Assembly: GCA_019636335.1 (NCBI GenBank) | Contig: JAHBXR010000035.1 | Location: 1 to 50,022, forward strand | Reading direction: 5' to 3' | Source: Pirellulales bacterium | GTDB taxonomy: Bacteria > Planctomycetota > Planctomycetia > Pirellulales > JAEUIK01 | Length of the DNA stretch: 50,022 nucleotides | Shown: one piece after another, positions 40,414 through 48,855 of the stretch | Layout of the letters: every line of letters begins with the position of its first letter | How positions within the stretch are numbered: the first letter of the stretch is position 1 | The notes under the pieces: generated by a model | What the model was told of the DNA's origin: nothing | The model's database searches: none | The model's input: the letters and a program-made list of their open reading frames with translations, nothing else | Made by a program: the position numbers and the translations under genes

Positions 40414-40639
40414 GGCGTTTCTCGTCCGGGGCGAGGGGGGACGGTGCCCAAGGGACAGCCTCTTCTCGGCAGCGTCCGAGGCACGCAGCAGGGCCGCTCG
40501 CCGCGGTCCTGGCCCTTCAATGGTCGCGAAGTTGTACGGACTTGTCCACTCGGAAGTTCCGCTGACGAGGCAATTTATGCCCTTTCCCGGGCTCCTCGCC
40601 GTGGCCGGCCATGGACCGACGGACGGGAGACGGCTCACC

Positions 40640-40667
40640 TTGCGTACACCCGCTGAACCGATATACT
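40640..40667 (+). promoter_or_regulatory. Promoter of rpmB
   Basis: TTGCGT (40640-40645), a 16-base spacer, and TATACT (40662-40667). It lies 57 bases upstream of the rpmB ATG and is the best sigma-70-like promoter in the window. The rest of the 40414-40724 gap shows nothing. Confidence 0.55.
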
Positions 40668-40724
40668 GGGCGGTTCGACACTTATTAACGATCTTGGCTA
40701 TGGCATGGCGCGCGGAGAGGTTCG

Positions 40725-40991
40725 ATGGCTCGGAATTGCGAAGTTTGCGGAAAAGGCCCCCAGGTCGGCAATCGGGTCACCACGCGCGGTAAGGCCAAGT
40801 ACCTCGGCGGCGTCGGTACCAAAGTCACCGGCATTACGCGTCGCCAGTTCAAGCCGAACCTGCAGACGCTGCGGGTCACCGTGAACGGCACGAACAAGAC
40901 CCTGCGCGTCTGCACGCAATGTATCCGCAGTGGCGCCGTGACGAAGCGCATCGCCGCGGCTCCCTTCCGTCTGCCCACCAGCACGGCCTAG
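40725..40991 (+). CDS. rpmB: 50S ribosomal protein L28
   Basis: An 88-residue basic protein of the large ribosomal subunit. N-terminus MARNCEVCGKGPQVGNRVTT and RRQFKPNLQTLRVTVNGTNKT are family marks. Two Cys pairs (CEVC and CTQC) form the zinc-ribbon version of L28. Full length. It is transcribed from its own promoter at 40640-40667. The gat genes follow 180 bases later, across a dispersed repeat, and may or may not share the transcript. Confidence 0.97.
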   Translation: MARNCEVCGKGPQVGNRVTTRGKAKYLGGVGTKVTGITRRQFKPNLQTLRVTVNGTNKTLRVCTQCIRSGAVTKRIAAAPFRLPTSTA

Positions 40992-41119
40992 GGCCTCGGG
41001 CATTGGCTCAAACAGTTCTGGCCGCAGGCTCCGGGGTGCCACTGGCGATGCCAGTGTTCTTTCGAATCGCCGCGTCAGATTCCACGGGTTTGACCGGGTT
41101 CCCAACGGCCTCGATCATC

Positions 41120-41142
41120 CGTAATCTGTGAAATCTGTGGAT
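41120..41142 (+). repeat. Dispersed AATCTGTGGAT-type repeat, single copy
   Basis: 23 bases identical to part of the right arm at 21788-21820 beside lysA. It lies between rpmB and gatC, 29 bases before the gatC start codon. Confidence 0.85.
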
Positions 41143-41171
41143 CGACTCTTTTTCAGGATGGCGAGTAAGCC

Positions 41172-41462
41172 ATGAGTCTGACGCGTGCCGATGTCGAGAA
41201 GGTCTCTCTGCTGGGGCGATTGCTCCTCTCGCCCGAGGAGCTCGACACGATGACCACTCAGCTCAGCCAGGTGGTCGACTACATGAACCTGCTGGCCGAG
41301 CTCGACACCGACGGCGTCGAGCCGATGGCGCACGCGGTCGAGATGTCGAACGTCTTTCGCGCCGATGAAGTCACCCCTTCGCTCGACCGCAAAGCGGCGC
41401 TGGCGAATGCCCCCCACCACGACGACGAATGCTATCTCGTGCCCGCCGTGCTGGGCGAATAG
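41172..41462 (+). CDS. gatC: Asp/Glu-tRNA amidotransferase subunit C
   Basis: A 96-residue subunit that holds GatA and GatB together. The helical pattern MSLTRADVEKVSLLGRLLL, LSQVVDYMNLLAELDTDGVE and PMAHAVEMSNVFRADEV is typical. The complex converts Glu-tRNA(Gln) to Gln-tRNA(Gln) and Asp-tRNA(Asn) to Asn-tRNA(Asn) in organisms lacking the direct synthetases. First gene of gatCAB; gatA follows 22 bases later. Confidence 0.95.
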   Translation: MSLTRADVEKVSLLGRLLLSPEELDTMTTQLSQVVDYMNLLAELDTDGVEPMAHAVEMSNVFRADEVTPSLDRKAALANAPHHDDECYLVPAVLGE

Positions 41463-41484
41463 CAGACTGCGAGTGCGTTGAACC

Positions 41485-43029
41485 ATGTCGTCTCTGATCG
41501 AGCTATCGGCCACGGAACTTCACGCTCAACTGACGAGCGGCAAGGTCACGTCGGTCGAGGTGACCCGGGCGTTTCTCGATCGGATCGCCGCGCACGACGG
41601 CGCGGTACATGCCTTTCTGCGCGTCGATCGTGACGCCGCCCTGGCTCGTGCCGCCGAAATCGACCAGCGCCGCGCCGGTGGCGCCAAGCTGGGCCGACTC
41701 GCCGGATTGCCGGTCGCGGTGAAGGACGTGCTCTGCACCCAGGGCGAACCGACGACCTGCGGCTCGAAGATCCTCGAACACTTCCGTCCACCCTACGACG
41801 CCACCGTCATCGAGCGGCTCAAGGCGGCCGACGCCGTGCTCATCGGTCGCACGAACATGGACGAGTTCGCCATGGGGGGCTCGACCGAAAACTCCGCCTA
41901 TGGCGCGACGGGCAACCCCTGGGACGTGACGCGCATTCCTGGCGGCTCGAGCGGTGGCGCCGCGGCCTGTATCGCTGCCTCGATGGCGCCGCTGTCGATC
42001 GGCACCGACACGGGGGGCTCGATCCGCCAGCCGGCCGGTCTCTGCGGCGTGACGGGTTTGAAGCCCACCTATGGCCGCGTGAGCCGCTACGGGCTCGTGG
42101 CCTTTGCGAGCAGTCTCGATCAGATCGGTCCGCTCGCCCGCACGGCGGAAGATGCGGCGTTGCTACTCGAAGTGATCGCCGGACACGACGCCAAGGATTC
42201 CACCTCGGTCGATCGGCCGGTGCCCGACTATCATGCGAGCGCCCGGCAGCCGCTCAAAGGGCTGACACTCGGACTGGTGCGCGAGCACTTCGGAGCAGGG
42301 CTCGAGAGTGAAGTCGAGCAGGCGGTGCGCGAGGCGGTGCGCGTGTATGAGTCGCTGGGCGCGAAGGTGAAGGAGATCTCGCTGCCGCACGGCAAGTACG
42401 CGGTGGCGGCATATTACGTGATTGCCCCGAGCGAGGCCTCGAGCAACCTGGCCCGCTACGACGCGGCCCACTACGGTTATCGCACGCCCGAGGAGCCGAT
42501 GATCGCGCGGCTCGAAAAAGAGCACGCCGCACTCGAGAAGGCGGGCAACGAGAAAGCGCTGGCCAACCACGACAACGCCCTGGTGCGGATGTACCGCCAG
42601 AGCCGCGCCGAAGGTTTCGGCGCCGAGGTGAAGCGCCGCATCATGCTCGGCACGTATGCCTTGAGCGCCGGCTACTACGACGCCTATTACCTGAAGGCCC
42701 TCAAGGTCCGTCGCCTGATTCGCCGCGACTACGACGAGGCGTTCCAGCAGGTCGATCTCATTGTCGGCCCCGTCACCACCTCGCCGGCGTTCAAGATTGG
42801 CGAAAAGGTCGACGATCCGCTGGCGATGTATCTCGTCGACTTGTACACAGTGAGCGCGAACCTGGCGGGCATCGGCGGCATCGCCTTCCCCTGCGGATTC
42901 AGCGCGAGTGGCTTGCCGATCGGCCTGCAACTGCAGGGGCCGGCGTTCGAGGAAGAACGATTGCTCCGCGGCGCCGCCATGTTCCAACAGGCCACCGACT
43001 GGCACACGCGGAGGCCCCACCTCCGATGA
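41485..43029 (+). CDS. gatA: Asp/Glu-tRNA amidotransferase subunit A
   Basis: A 514-residue amidase-signature enzyme that releases ammonia from glutamine. The catalytic lysine is K80 (GLPVAVKDVL), and the Ser-cisSer-Lys site continues in IPGGSSGGAAACIA and GTDTGGSIRQPAG. Later segments LVDLYTVSANLAGIGGIAFP and GFSASGLPIGLQLQGP are well conserved. Full length. The ATG of gatB overlaps its stop (ATGA at 43026-43029). Ammonia passes to GatB through a tunnel in the assembled complex. Confidence 0.96.
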   Translation: MSSLIELSATELHAQLTSGKVTSVEVTRAFLDRIAAHDGAVHAFLRVDRDAALARAAEIDQRRAGGAKLGRLAGLPVAVKDVLCTQGEPTTCGSKILEHFRPPYDATVIERLKAADAVLIGRTNMDEFAMGGSTENSAYGATGNPWDVTRIPGGSSGGAAACIAASMAPLSIGTDTGGSIRQPAGLCGVTGLKPTYGRVSRYGLVAFASSLDQIGPLARTAEDAALLLEVIAGHDAKDSTSVDRPVPDYHASARQPLKGLTLGLVREHFGAGLESEVEQAVREAVRVYESLGAKVKEISLPHGKYAVAAYYVIAPSEASSNLARYDAAHYGYRTPEEPMIARLEKEHAALEKAGNEKALANHDNALVRMYRQSRAEGFGAEVKRRIMLGTYALSAGYYDAYYLKALKVRRLIRRDYDEAFQQVDLIVGPVTTSPAFKIGEKVDDPLAMYLVDLYTVSANLAGIGGIAFPCGFSASGLPIGLQLQGPAFEEERLLRGAAMFQQATDWHTRRPHLR

Positions 43030-44504
43030 GCGACAAGCACGACTACACCGTAGTGATCGGACTCGAGGTCCACGTGCAGCTTGCCACCGCGAGCAAGTTG
43101 TTCTGCGGCTGCAGCACGAAGTTCGGCGCGCCGCCGAATACGCAGACCTGCCCCGTGTGCATCGGCATGCCGGGCACGCTGCCGGTGATGAACCGCCGCG
43201 CCTACGAGTTGGGGCTGCGCACGGCGATCGCGCTGAACTGCCAGATCGCCGGTTACACGAAGTGGGACCGCAAGAACTACTACTATCCCGACCTGCCGAA
43301 GGGCTACCAGATCAGCCAATACGACTTGCCTTTCAGCCACGACGGCTGGCTCGAGATCAACGACGCGAAAGGTGCCTTCGAGCCGAAGCGGATCGGCATC
43401 ATCCGCGCGCATCTCGAGGAAGACGCCGGCAAGAGCATGCACGACGAAGTGGCCGGCCGCGCCGATAGCCGCATCGACTTGAATCGCACCGGCACGCCGC
43501 TGTTGGAGATCGTCAGCCAGCCCGACATGCGCTCCCCCGCCGAAGCGAAGGCGTACCTCACCGAGCTCAAGTTGCTGCTCACCTATCTTGGCGTCTCCGA
43601 CTGCAACATGCAGGAAGGCAGCCTGCGGGTTGATGCGAACGTGAACCTGCACGTGCATTTGCCCGAGGGGAAGATCGCCACGCCAATCGTCGAAGTGAAG
43701 AACATGAACAGCTTCCGCGCGGTCGAGCGGGCGCTGACCTACGAAGCCGCGCGACAGTACGACGTGTGGGTCGAGACGGGCAACAAGATCGGCGACGTGC
43801 CGAAGCAGACGCGCGGCTGGGACGACGCCGCGAACGTCACGCGCGGCCAGCGCCACAAGGAAGAGTCGAGCGACTATCGCTACTTCCCCGAGCCGGACCT
43901 GGTGCCGGTGACCGTGACCGAACAGGAGATCGAAGCGGCCCGAGCCGGCCTGGGCGAATTGCCCGCGGCACTGCGAGATCGCCTGGTGAAAGAACGTGGC
44001 ATTACGGCTTACGATAGCGACGTGCTGGTGAATCAGGGTCTGCCGCTGGTGCAATACTTCACGGAACTGGCCGATCTGGTGGGGGACGCGAAGATGGCCA
44101 GCAACTGGATCCAGCAAGACGTGCTCCGCACGCTGTCGGAAAAAAACCTCTCGATCGAGGCGTTTTCCATGCGACCCGATCGTCTGGCGGGTCTGCTGCA
44201 AAAAGTCCGCGCGGGAGAACTCGACACGAGCCGTGCCCGCGAGGTCTTCGTCGACATGCTCGACAAGGGGCAATCGGCCGACGAGGCGATGCAGGCCCGT
44301 GGCATCACGAAGGTGGACGAGAGCGAGCTGGTCGCGTTGTGCGAAGAGCTGCTGGCGGCGAACCCGAAGATCGTGGCGGACATTAAAGAGGGCAAACTTC
44401 AAGCGGCCGGCAATCTGATCGGCCAGGCCAAAAAGCGCAACCCGAACGTCAACCCCGGCAGGTTCCGGGAGCTGGTGCTGGAAGTCGTGGCGCGAATGGC
44501 GTAG
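43026..44504 (+). CDS. gatB: Asp/Glu-tRNA amidotransferase subunit B
   Basis: A 492-residue subunit that activates the misacylated tRNA with ATP and adds ammonia. Signature segments: VIGLEVHVQLATASKLFCGC, CPVCIGMPGTLPV, YYYPDLPKGYQISQYDLPF, EEDAGKS, SRIDLNRTGTPLLEIVSQPD, KNMNSFRAVERAL, RHKEESSDYRYFPEPDL. The four cysteines in FCGCS and TCPVC bind zinc. The C-terminal YqeY-like tail ends NPGRFRELVLEVVARMA. Coupled to gatA by an ATGA overlap; last gene of gatCAB. Confidence 0.97.
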   Translation: MSDKHDYTVVIGLEVHVQLATASKLFCGCSTKFGAPPNTQTCPVCIGMPGTLPVMNRRAYELGLRTAIALNCQIAGYTKWDRKNYYYPDLPKGYQISQYDLPFSHDGWLEINDAKGAFEPKRIGIIRAHLEEDAGKSMHDEVAGRADSRIDLNRTGTPLLEIVSQPDMRSPAEAKAYLTELKLLLTYLGVSDCNMQEGSLRVDANVNLHVHLPEGKIATPIVEVKNMNSFRAVERALTYEAARQYDVWVETGNKIGDVPKQTRGWDDAANVTRGQRHKEESSDYRYFPEPDLVPVTVTEQEIEAARAGLGELPAALRDRLVKERGITAYDSDVLVNQGLPLVQYFTELADLVGDAKMASNWIQQDVLRTLSEKNLSIEAFSMRPDRLAGLLQKVRAGELDTSRAREVFVDMLDKGQSADEAMQARGITKVDESELVALCEELLAANPKIVADIKEGKLQAAGNLIGQAKKRNPNVNPGRFRELVLEVVARMA

Positions 44505-44995
44505 TGGTTTTTGGCGTTCGTTGGGCCGGCTCATGCGAATTCGCTGCGCGGTCTTGCGTGTGAATCGTCTCAAGATGGTCTTTTGCGTTTTCGTGGTTTT
44601 GAGCGGTCGATTCCACGGCACTTTGCGTGGGTCGCGGGTGGCCGATTCTTTTTGGCACGTAGTGCAAGTGGTGTTCGCTGTGAAGATTACGAGCGGGGCT
44701 TGAGCTATTGGATGGCTATACACGGTTTCTCTCGCAATCCAGCCGCGCGGGTGGATATCGCGCGTTTTATGGCAGGGAACGCATCCAAGTTCAGTCTCAA
44801 TAAGCGGTGAGGTCCACCCACGAAGGTGGAATGGGGGAATCAACGAACGGCGGCGGCGCGCGACAGGCGACGTTGCCGCATGAATTCTTGACTCCGCCAT
44901 TGCAACAAACTGGAATGCAGTTGTGATTCTACCATTCATGTAGAGGTAGAGCCGTCGATTGCCGAGTTGAGACTTGTTTCCGGCACGCAAGAATA
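44505..44995. other. Intergenic region, no gene accepted
   Basis: A 491-base gap. Short frames run through it but none looks like a protein. A hairpin TCCACC / GGTGGA lies at 44813-44830 and a TTTGCGTTTTCGTGG stretch near 44583 resembles dispersed degenerate repeats. GC content falls below that of neighbouring genes. Confidence 0.5.
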
Positions 44996-45853
44996 ATGAT
45001 GTTAGATACTGATGCTGAGCCACCGCGCTTGGGGGACGTCTGTGGTGTGAGTTCCCCACCGCTCTACGAAAAGTCCCGGAGTTCACAGACTCGGCGATGG
45101 TGGCATTGGATCCCGGTCCCATCTTTTGCCGTGTGTTGCGCAACGACACTCGGCATACTCGCCTCGTATCTGATCTGGATGCATCTGGATGCGCAGTACT
45201 CCGGAGTTCTGCACTTGGCAAAGTGGCAGATGGGAGTGCTCGCGTATGAGAACAATCCATCCGCTGATTTCGTCATGGAGCTGGCGCGCGGACGCGATCG
45301 TCTCGGCCCGCGACTCGTGCTCTTCGGCGCCTTGGCATTGATAGCAACTCTCGCCGCGATAGGAGCAATGATTCACTTCGCACTGCGCGGGACGATCCGC
45401 CGCATGTTGGCAATCGTGTGTATCGTGAGCGTTTGGCTTGCGTTCTGGAGTTCGTACGATCGGCTTCATGAGTGGGCCGTAGTGCGACACGTTCGACGTG
45501 AGTTGTCCCGTTTTCGCGTCGTGGCGGTTGATCTATCGCGACACTGGCCAACCGAACATGGAACGTTGGTTGAAGCTGGCGAGTATTTTGCGTACCCCGA
45601 CGAGCATCCCAATCTGTTGGCTTTGTACCAACGTCGTGGTAATCCTCGGCGTCTCGATTTCGGTCACTTGATCGAGCGATCCGATGAGGAGGCGCTGCGA
45701 TTCGCAGTCACCGGACCGGCAGAATACCAGATTGAATTTCACCCTGGCGGCAGCGAACCGAAGTCGTATACAAGCGGCCTGGGATCGCCGCTTACCATGC
45801 GTTCGGCGATTCCGCTTGACGAATATGGCTGGTGGCTTGTTCGTTATCGTTAA
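44996..45853 (+). CDS. Multi-pass membrane protein, unknown
   Basis: A 285-residue protein with three likely membrane helices: FAVCCATTLGILASYLIWM, VLFGALALIATLAAIGAMIH, and MLAIVCIVSVWLAFWSS. A soluble C-terminal half follows (RFRVVAVDLSRHWPTEHG, HPNLLALYQRRGNPR). The start could be either of two adjacent ATGs at 44996 and 44999. Codon use is less GC-rich than in neighbouring gatB. Planctomycetes have many such unassigned membrane proteins; I do not recognise this one. Confidence 0.7.
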   Translation: MMLDTDAEPPRLGDVCGVSSPPLYEKSRSSQTRRWWHWIPVPSFAVCCATTLGILASYLIWMHLDAQYSGVLHLAKWQMGVLAYENNPSADFVMELARGRDRLGPRLVLFGALALIATLAAIGAMIHFALRGTIRRMLAIVCIVSVWLAFWSSYDRLHEWAVVRHVRRELSRFRVVAVDLSRHWPTEHGTLVEAGEYFAYPDEHPNLLALYQRRGNPRRLDFGHLIERSDEEALRFAVTGPAEYQIEFHPGGSEPKSYTSGLGSPLTMRSAIPLDEYGWWLVRYR

Positions 45854-45871
45854 TGGTCCTAGCCCTCTGCA

Positions 45872-47293
45872 TCACCTGCGCCCGCGCCGATTCGTCCACG
45901 CGTACGGTACAAAACCGGTGGCGATTAGGCCGAGTCCGATCACGCACACCAGCGGCGTCGCCCAGACCATGCTTACCAGTAGGAACACATAGAAGGCGAT
46001 GAACACGAGCGGCACCAGCGGGTAGCCCCACGTGCGATAGGGCCGCACACGCTCAGGATCGCGGATGCGGAAGAGGAACACGCTCGCTACCGCGGCGAAG
46101 TAGAACAACGAGCCCCCGAAGACTGTGTAGCTGGTGAGTAGCTCGAAGAGCGTGTGATCGGGGTCGGGGCTCAAGTCGCCGGCCAATACGAGCACGCACG
46201 ACCAGATCGACAGGCCCGCGATCGCCACGGTGGGCGTGCCGGTGCGCGGGTCGATGTGCCGTAGCGGTTTCAGCGGTGCGTGGTCGCGCGCCACGGCAAA
46301 GAGCACGCGCGGACCGACCAGGATATTCGCATTTAGCGCGCCGAAGATCGAGATCATCATCAGCGCCAGCACCGCGTTCCGCCCCCAGGGGCCGATGAGG
46401 GTCTCGACGACCGTTACGGCCGGCACCGGCGCGGCCGCGATCGCGCTCGAGGGAAGCGTGAGGTGGTAACCCAGGTTCGCGCCGGCGTAGAGGACCGTGA
46501 GCAGAATGACGCCGCCGCCGAGGGCCAGCGGGATATTGCGCTTGGGGTTTTTTATTTCTTCGGCCACGACGGTGACCATGCCCCAGCCATCGTAGGCCCA
46601 CATGATGCCGGAGAGGGCGAGGCCGATGCCGCTGATGAGCCCGAAGGTCCACGTCTCGGGCCAGAGCCCGGTGAGGGCCACGCGTTCGTGTCCGGCAGCA
46701 ATAAAGGGGAGCAGGGCCAGCACGGCCACGCAGCCCGCCTTAACGATCGTCGTCAGGTTCTGCACAACACCGCCCCAGCGCGTGCCGATGATGTTGATCA
46801 CGCCCAGGAAGCCAATCGCCCAGGCGGCGGTCACCTTCTGGAACAAGCCGCGGCTCGCGTCGGTGAAGGTGAAGCCCGCCGCTTCGCACACGCCGACCAT
46901 CGAGATCGACATCGCCACGGCGAGCGCGGCGGTCGAGCCGCTGCGAATGACCCAGAACTCGGCCCAGGCCCAGAGATAGCCCCAAAGGCGACCGTAGGCT
47001 TCGCACAGGAAGACGTAGGTGCCGCCGGCGTGCGGGAACATGGCCGAGAGCTCGGCCAGCGTGAGCGCGCCGCACAGATTGACGATGCCGCAGAAGACCC
47101 ACAGGCCGAGGATCAGCCCGACGTAGCCTTCGGTCGCTTTCGCCACCTGGTTGGGCACGATAAAGATGCCCGAGCCGATGACGCCGCCGACGACGATCGT
47201 GACGGCGGTGAAGAGCCCCAGCACCGGCGCGAGGGTGCGGCCATCGAGGGGCGGGGCGATGACGGGATCGTCGGTGGGATTCTCTGGCTGCAT
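45872..47293 (-). CDS. APC-family amino acid permease
   Basis: A 473-residue transporter with twelve membrane helices. The first helix carries VVGGVIGSGIFIVPNQVA, the G-S-G-I-F substrate/Na-site motif of the APC superfamily. GALTLAELSAMFPHAGGTYVFL, FGLISGIGLALSGIMWAYDGW and EEIKNPKRNIPLAL are other marks, placing it near the LAT/amino-acid-polyamine group. It imports or exchanges an amino acid or amine at the inner membrane. Single gene, convergent with the membrane protein on its left by 18 bases. Confidence 0.92.
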   Translation of the reverse strand: MQPENPTDDPVIAPPLDGRTLAPVLGLFTAVTIVVGGVIGSGIFIVPNQVAKATEGYVGLILGLWVFCGIVNLCGALTLAELSAMFPHAGGTYVFLCEAYGRLWGYLWAWAEFWVIRSGSTAALAVAMSISMVGVCEAAGFTFTDASRGLFQKVTAAWAIGFLGVINIIGTRWGGVVQNLTTIVKAGCVAVLALLPFIAAGHERVALTGLWPETWTFGLISGIGLALSGIMWAYDGWGMVTVVAEEIKNPKRNIPLALGGGVILLTVLYAGANLGYHLTLPSSAIAAAPVPAVTVVETLIGPWGRNAVLALMMISIFGALNANILVGPRVLFAVARDHAPLKPLRHIDPRTGTPTVAIAGLSIWSCVLVLAGDLSPDPDHTLFELLTSYTVFGGSLFYFAAVASVFLFRIRDPERVRPYRTWGYPLVPLVFIAFYVFLLVSMVWATPLVCVIGLGLIATGFVPYAWTNRRGRR

Positions 47294-47329
47294 GTAGCCG
47301 GTAGCATAACGGCGGGGAGCATACGTGTC

Positions 47330-47600
47330 ACGCAGTCGCGGAGCGAGGAGGAGACGCGGAGATAGAAGCTTGAGGATTAGTCGAAAGGGTTAATTGCCTT
47401 GCCTGGTATTGGTAGGCGCGCTCATCGACACTTGTTGTCGGGGCATATTTGTTGACGATTCGGTGCAGACCTTCCTTCATGGTGGCTCCGCCGAAATTGA
47501 TGAGCAGCCCGACTGGATCCATTATTATCCTCAACCAGAATCAGTCCCATTCTAGCATTTCCTCCCGCAGCTTCTCCGCGGCTCCGTATGAGCCTTTTTT
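47330..47600. repeat. Purine-rich GCGGAG-type repeats around a gene remnant
   Basis: CACGCAGTCGCGGAGCGAGG (47331 onward) and its continuation GACGCGGAGATAGAAG lie at the left; the minus strand at 47593-47552 reads ACGGAGCCGCGGAGAAG then GGGAGGAAATG. They flank the GxxExxY remnant and resemble stretches at 36635-36670. They fill most of the 390-base gap. Confidence 0.55.
47439..47513 (-). pseudogene. Remnant of a GxxExxY (PD-(D/E)XK-like) gene
   Basis: The minus strand reads VGLLINFGGATMKEGLHRIV and a few more residues, which matches the end of GxxExxY proteins (typically K-V-G-L-L-I-N-F followed by L-K-x-G-I-x-R). The conserved N-terminal part is missing, so only about 25 codons remain. The gene family is often found next to GCGGAG-type repeats, as here. 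Confidence 0.5.
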
Positions 47601-47683
47601 CTGGCAGCACTTATCGGCTTAGCGCGTCGGTCGCTACATTGCTCTAGGTTCTCTTCGTCTCTCCACGGACACTCTAGATCTCC

Positions 47684-48409
47684 ATGCCCTCACAAGAATC
47701 GAACGACGAATACGATGTCGACGACGAACTCGATGAAGAAAGCGGCGACTGGCGACCGCTGGGTTGGGATCGCATCACCTCCGAGCCGATTACGCTCAAG
47801 GCCACGATCGGTCGCTGGACGATGTTCTTCACGCTGCTCGTTTTTGGCGCCTGCTGGAACGGCGTCATCGGCCTGGGCGTGTGGAGCGTCGCCCATGACT
47901 TTCTGCGCGGCTCGCCCAACTGGGCGCTCTCGCTCCTTCTGCTCCCCTTTGTCGCCATCGGGCTGGCACTGCTGTGGGGCATCGTCTACACATTTCTACA
48001 GACCTTCAATCCGGTGCCGACGATGACGCTCAGCTCGGGCGCGGCTCCGCTCGGCGCCGATGTCGATCTCACCTGGGTCTTTACCGGCGCGACGAGTCGC
48101 CTGAATCGCGTTTTGATCGAACTGGAAGGGCGCGAAGAGGCCACCTATCGCCGCGGCACCTCGACCAGCACCGACAAGAGCGTTTTCGCGCGCATCACCG
48201 TCGTCGACACCACGGACTCCGTCGAGATGGAAAGTGGCACGACGACCTTTCGCGTGCCGACCCATTCCATGCACTCGTTCGATAGCGGTCGCAACAAGAT
48301 CGTTTGGCACTTGCACATCAAGGGGGAAGTCGCCTTCTGGCCTGACGTCAGCGAGGAATATCCCATCATCGTCTTGCCCCACGTCGGTGCCCTGGATTTG
48401 CAACAATGA
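47684..48409 (+). CDS. Two-helix membrane protein with an arrestin-like domain
   Basis: A 241-residue protein. An acidic N-terminus (EYDVDDELDEESGDW) precedes two membrane helices (MFFTLLVFGACWNGVIGLGV and LLLLPFVAIGLALLWGIVY). The C-terminal domain (TLSSGAAPLGADVDLTWVF, VLIELEGREEATYRRG, then SFDSGRNKIVWHLHIKGE, FWPDVSEEYPIIVLP) has the strand order and FxxxxNKIxWxLxI motif of arrestin-like sandwiches. It is the first of three genes joined by ATGA overlaps. The role is unknown; a membrane scaffold working with the next two proteins is possible. Confidence 0.8.
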   Translation: MPSQESNDEYDVDDELDEESGDWRPLGWDRITSEPITLKATIGRWTMFFTLLVFGACWNGVIGLGVWSVAHDFLRGSPNWALSLLLLPFVAIGLALLWGIVYTFLQTFNPVPTMTLSSGAAPLGADVDLTWVFTGATSRLNRVLIELEGREEATYRRGTSTSTDKSVFARITVVDTTDSVEMESGTTTFRVPTHSMHSFDSGRNKIVWHLHIKGEVAFWPDVSEEYPIIVLPHVGALDLQQ

Positions 48410-48855
48410 CGAAATCGAGCCTGCGCGTTACCGACGGTCGCAAGGCGTTCGAGCCAGGCGAAACCATCCAGCTCGTTGCCGAATGGGCCTGTTCGCCGGC
48501 GCCCGAGCGCGCCGAGGTGCGGCTGCTCTGGTACACGCGCGGCAAGGGGGATACCGACCGCTCGCTGGTCGATACCATCACGCTCGACGCTCCCCAGGCC
48601 AACGACCGCCGCACGGTGAAGTTGCACCTGCCCGAGGCTCCCTACAGCTTTTCGGGCACACTCATTTCACTCATCTGGGCCGTGCGGCTGGAATTGTTCG
48701 GCGCGGCGAAGTCGAAACAGATCGACATCGTCGTCTCTCCACTCTCGTGCGAAGTCGTGCTGAACACCTGGCGCCCACCCAGCTCGATCGTCGGCGACGA
48801 CCACGATGATGATGACGGCGAAGATGACGACCCGTTCGACGGTACGCGACGATGA
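48406..48855 (+). CDS. Soluble arrestin-like protein
   Basis: A 149-residue protein: SSLRVTDGRKAFEPGETIQL, AERAEVRLLWYTRGKGDTD, VKLHLPEAPYSFSGTLISLI and WAVRLELFGAAKSKQIDIVV follow the arrestin N-domain pattern (P-Y-S-F-x-G then W-x-x-x-x-E). The tail is acidic (DDHDDDDGEDDDPFDG). It may pair with the arrestin-like domain of the protein encoded before it to form a two-sandwich unit. Its ATG overlaps the previous stop and its stop overlaps the next ATG. Confidence 0.78.
   Translation: MTKSSLRVTDGRKAFEPGETIQLVAEWACSPAPERAEVRLLWYTRGKGDTDRSLVDTITLDAPQANDRRTVKLHLPEAPYSFSGTLISLIWAVRLELFGAAKSKQIDIVVSPLSCEVVLNTWRPPSSIVGDDHDDDDGEDDDPFDGTRR

Noticed and set aside
40414..40724. A tRNA gene in the gap before rpmB
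   Set aside because: No T-loop (GGTTCGAATCC-like) sequence or cloverleaf pairing could be found there or in other gaps.
44511..44810. A 99-codon plus-strand frame after gatB
   Set aside because: It has no plausible start (TTG only), no domain, and covers sequence resembling degenerate repeats.
42729..45260. An 843-codon minus-strand open frame across gatA, gatB and the gap after gatB
   Set aside because: It opposes well-supported gat genes, has low-complexity content and no recognisable domain.
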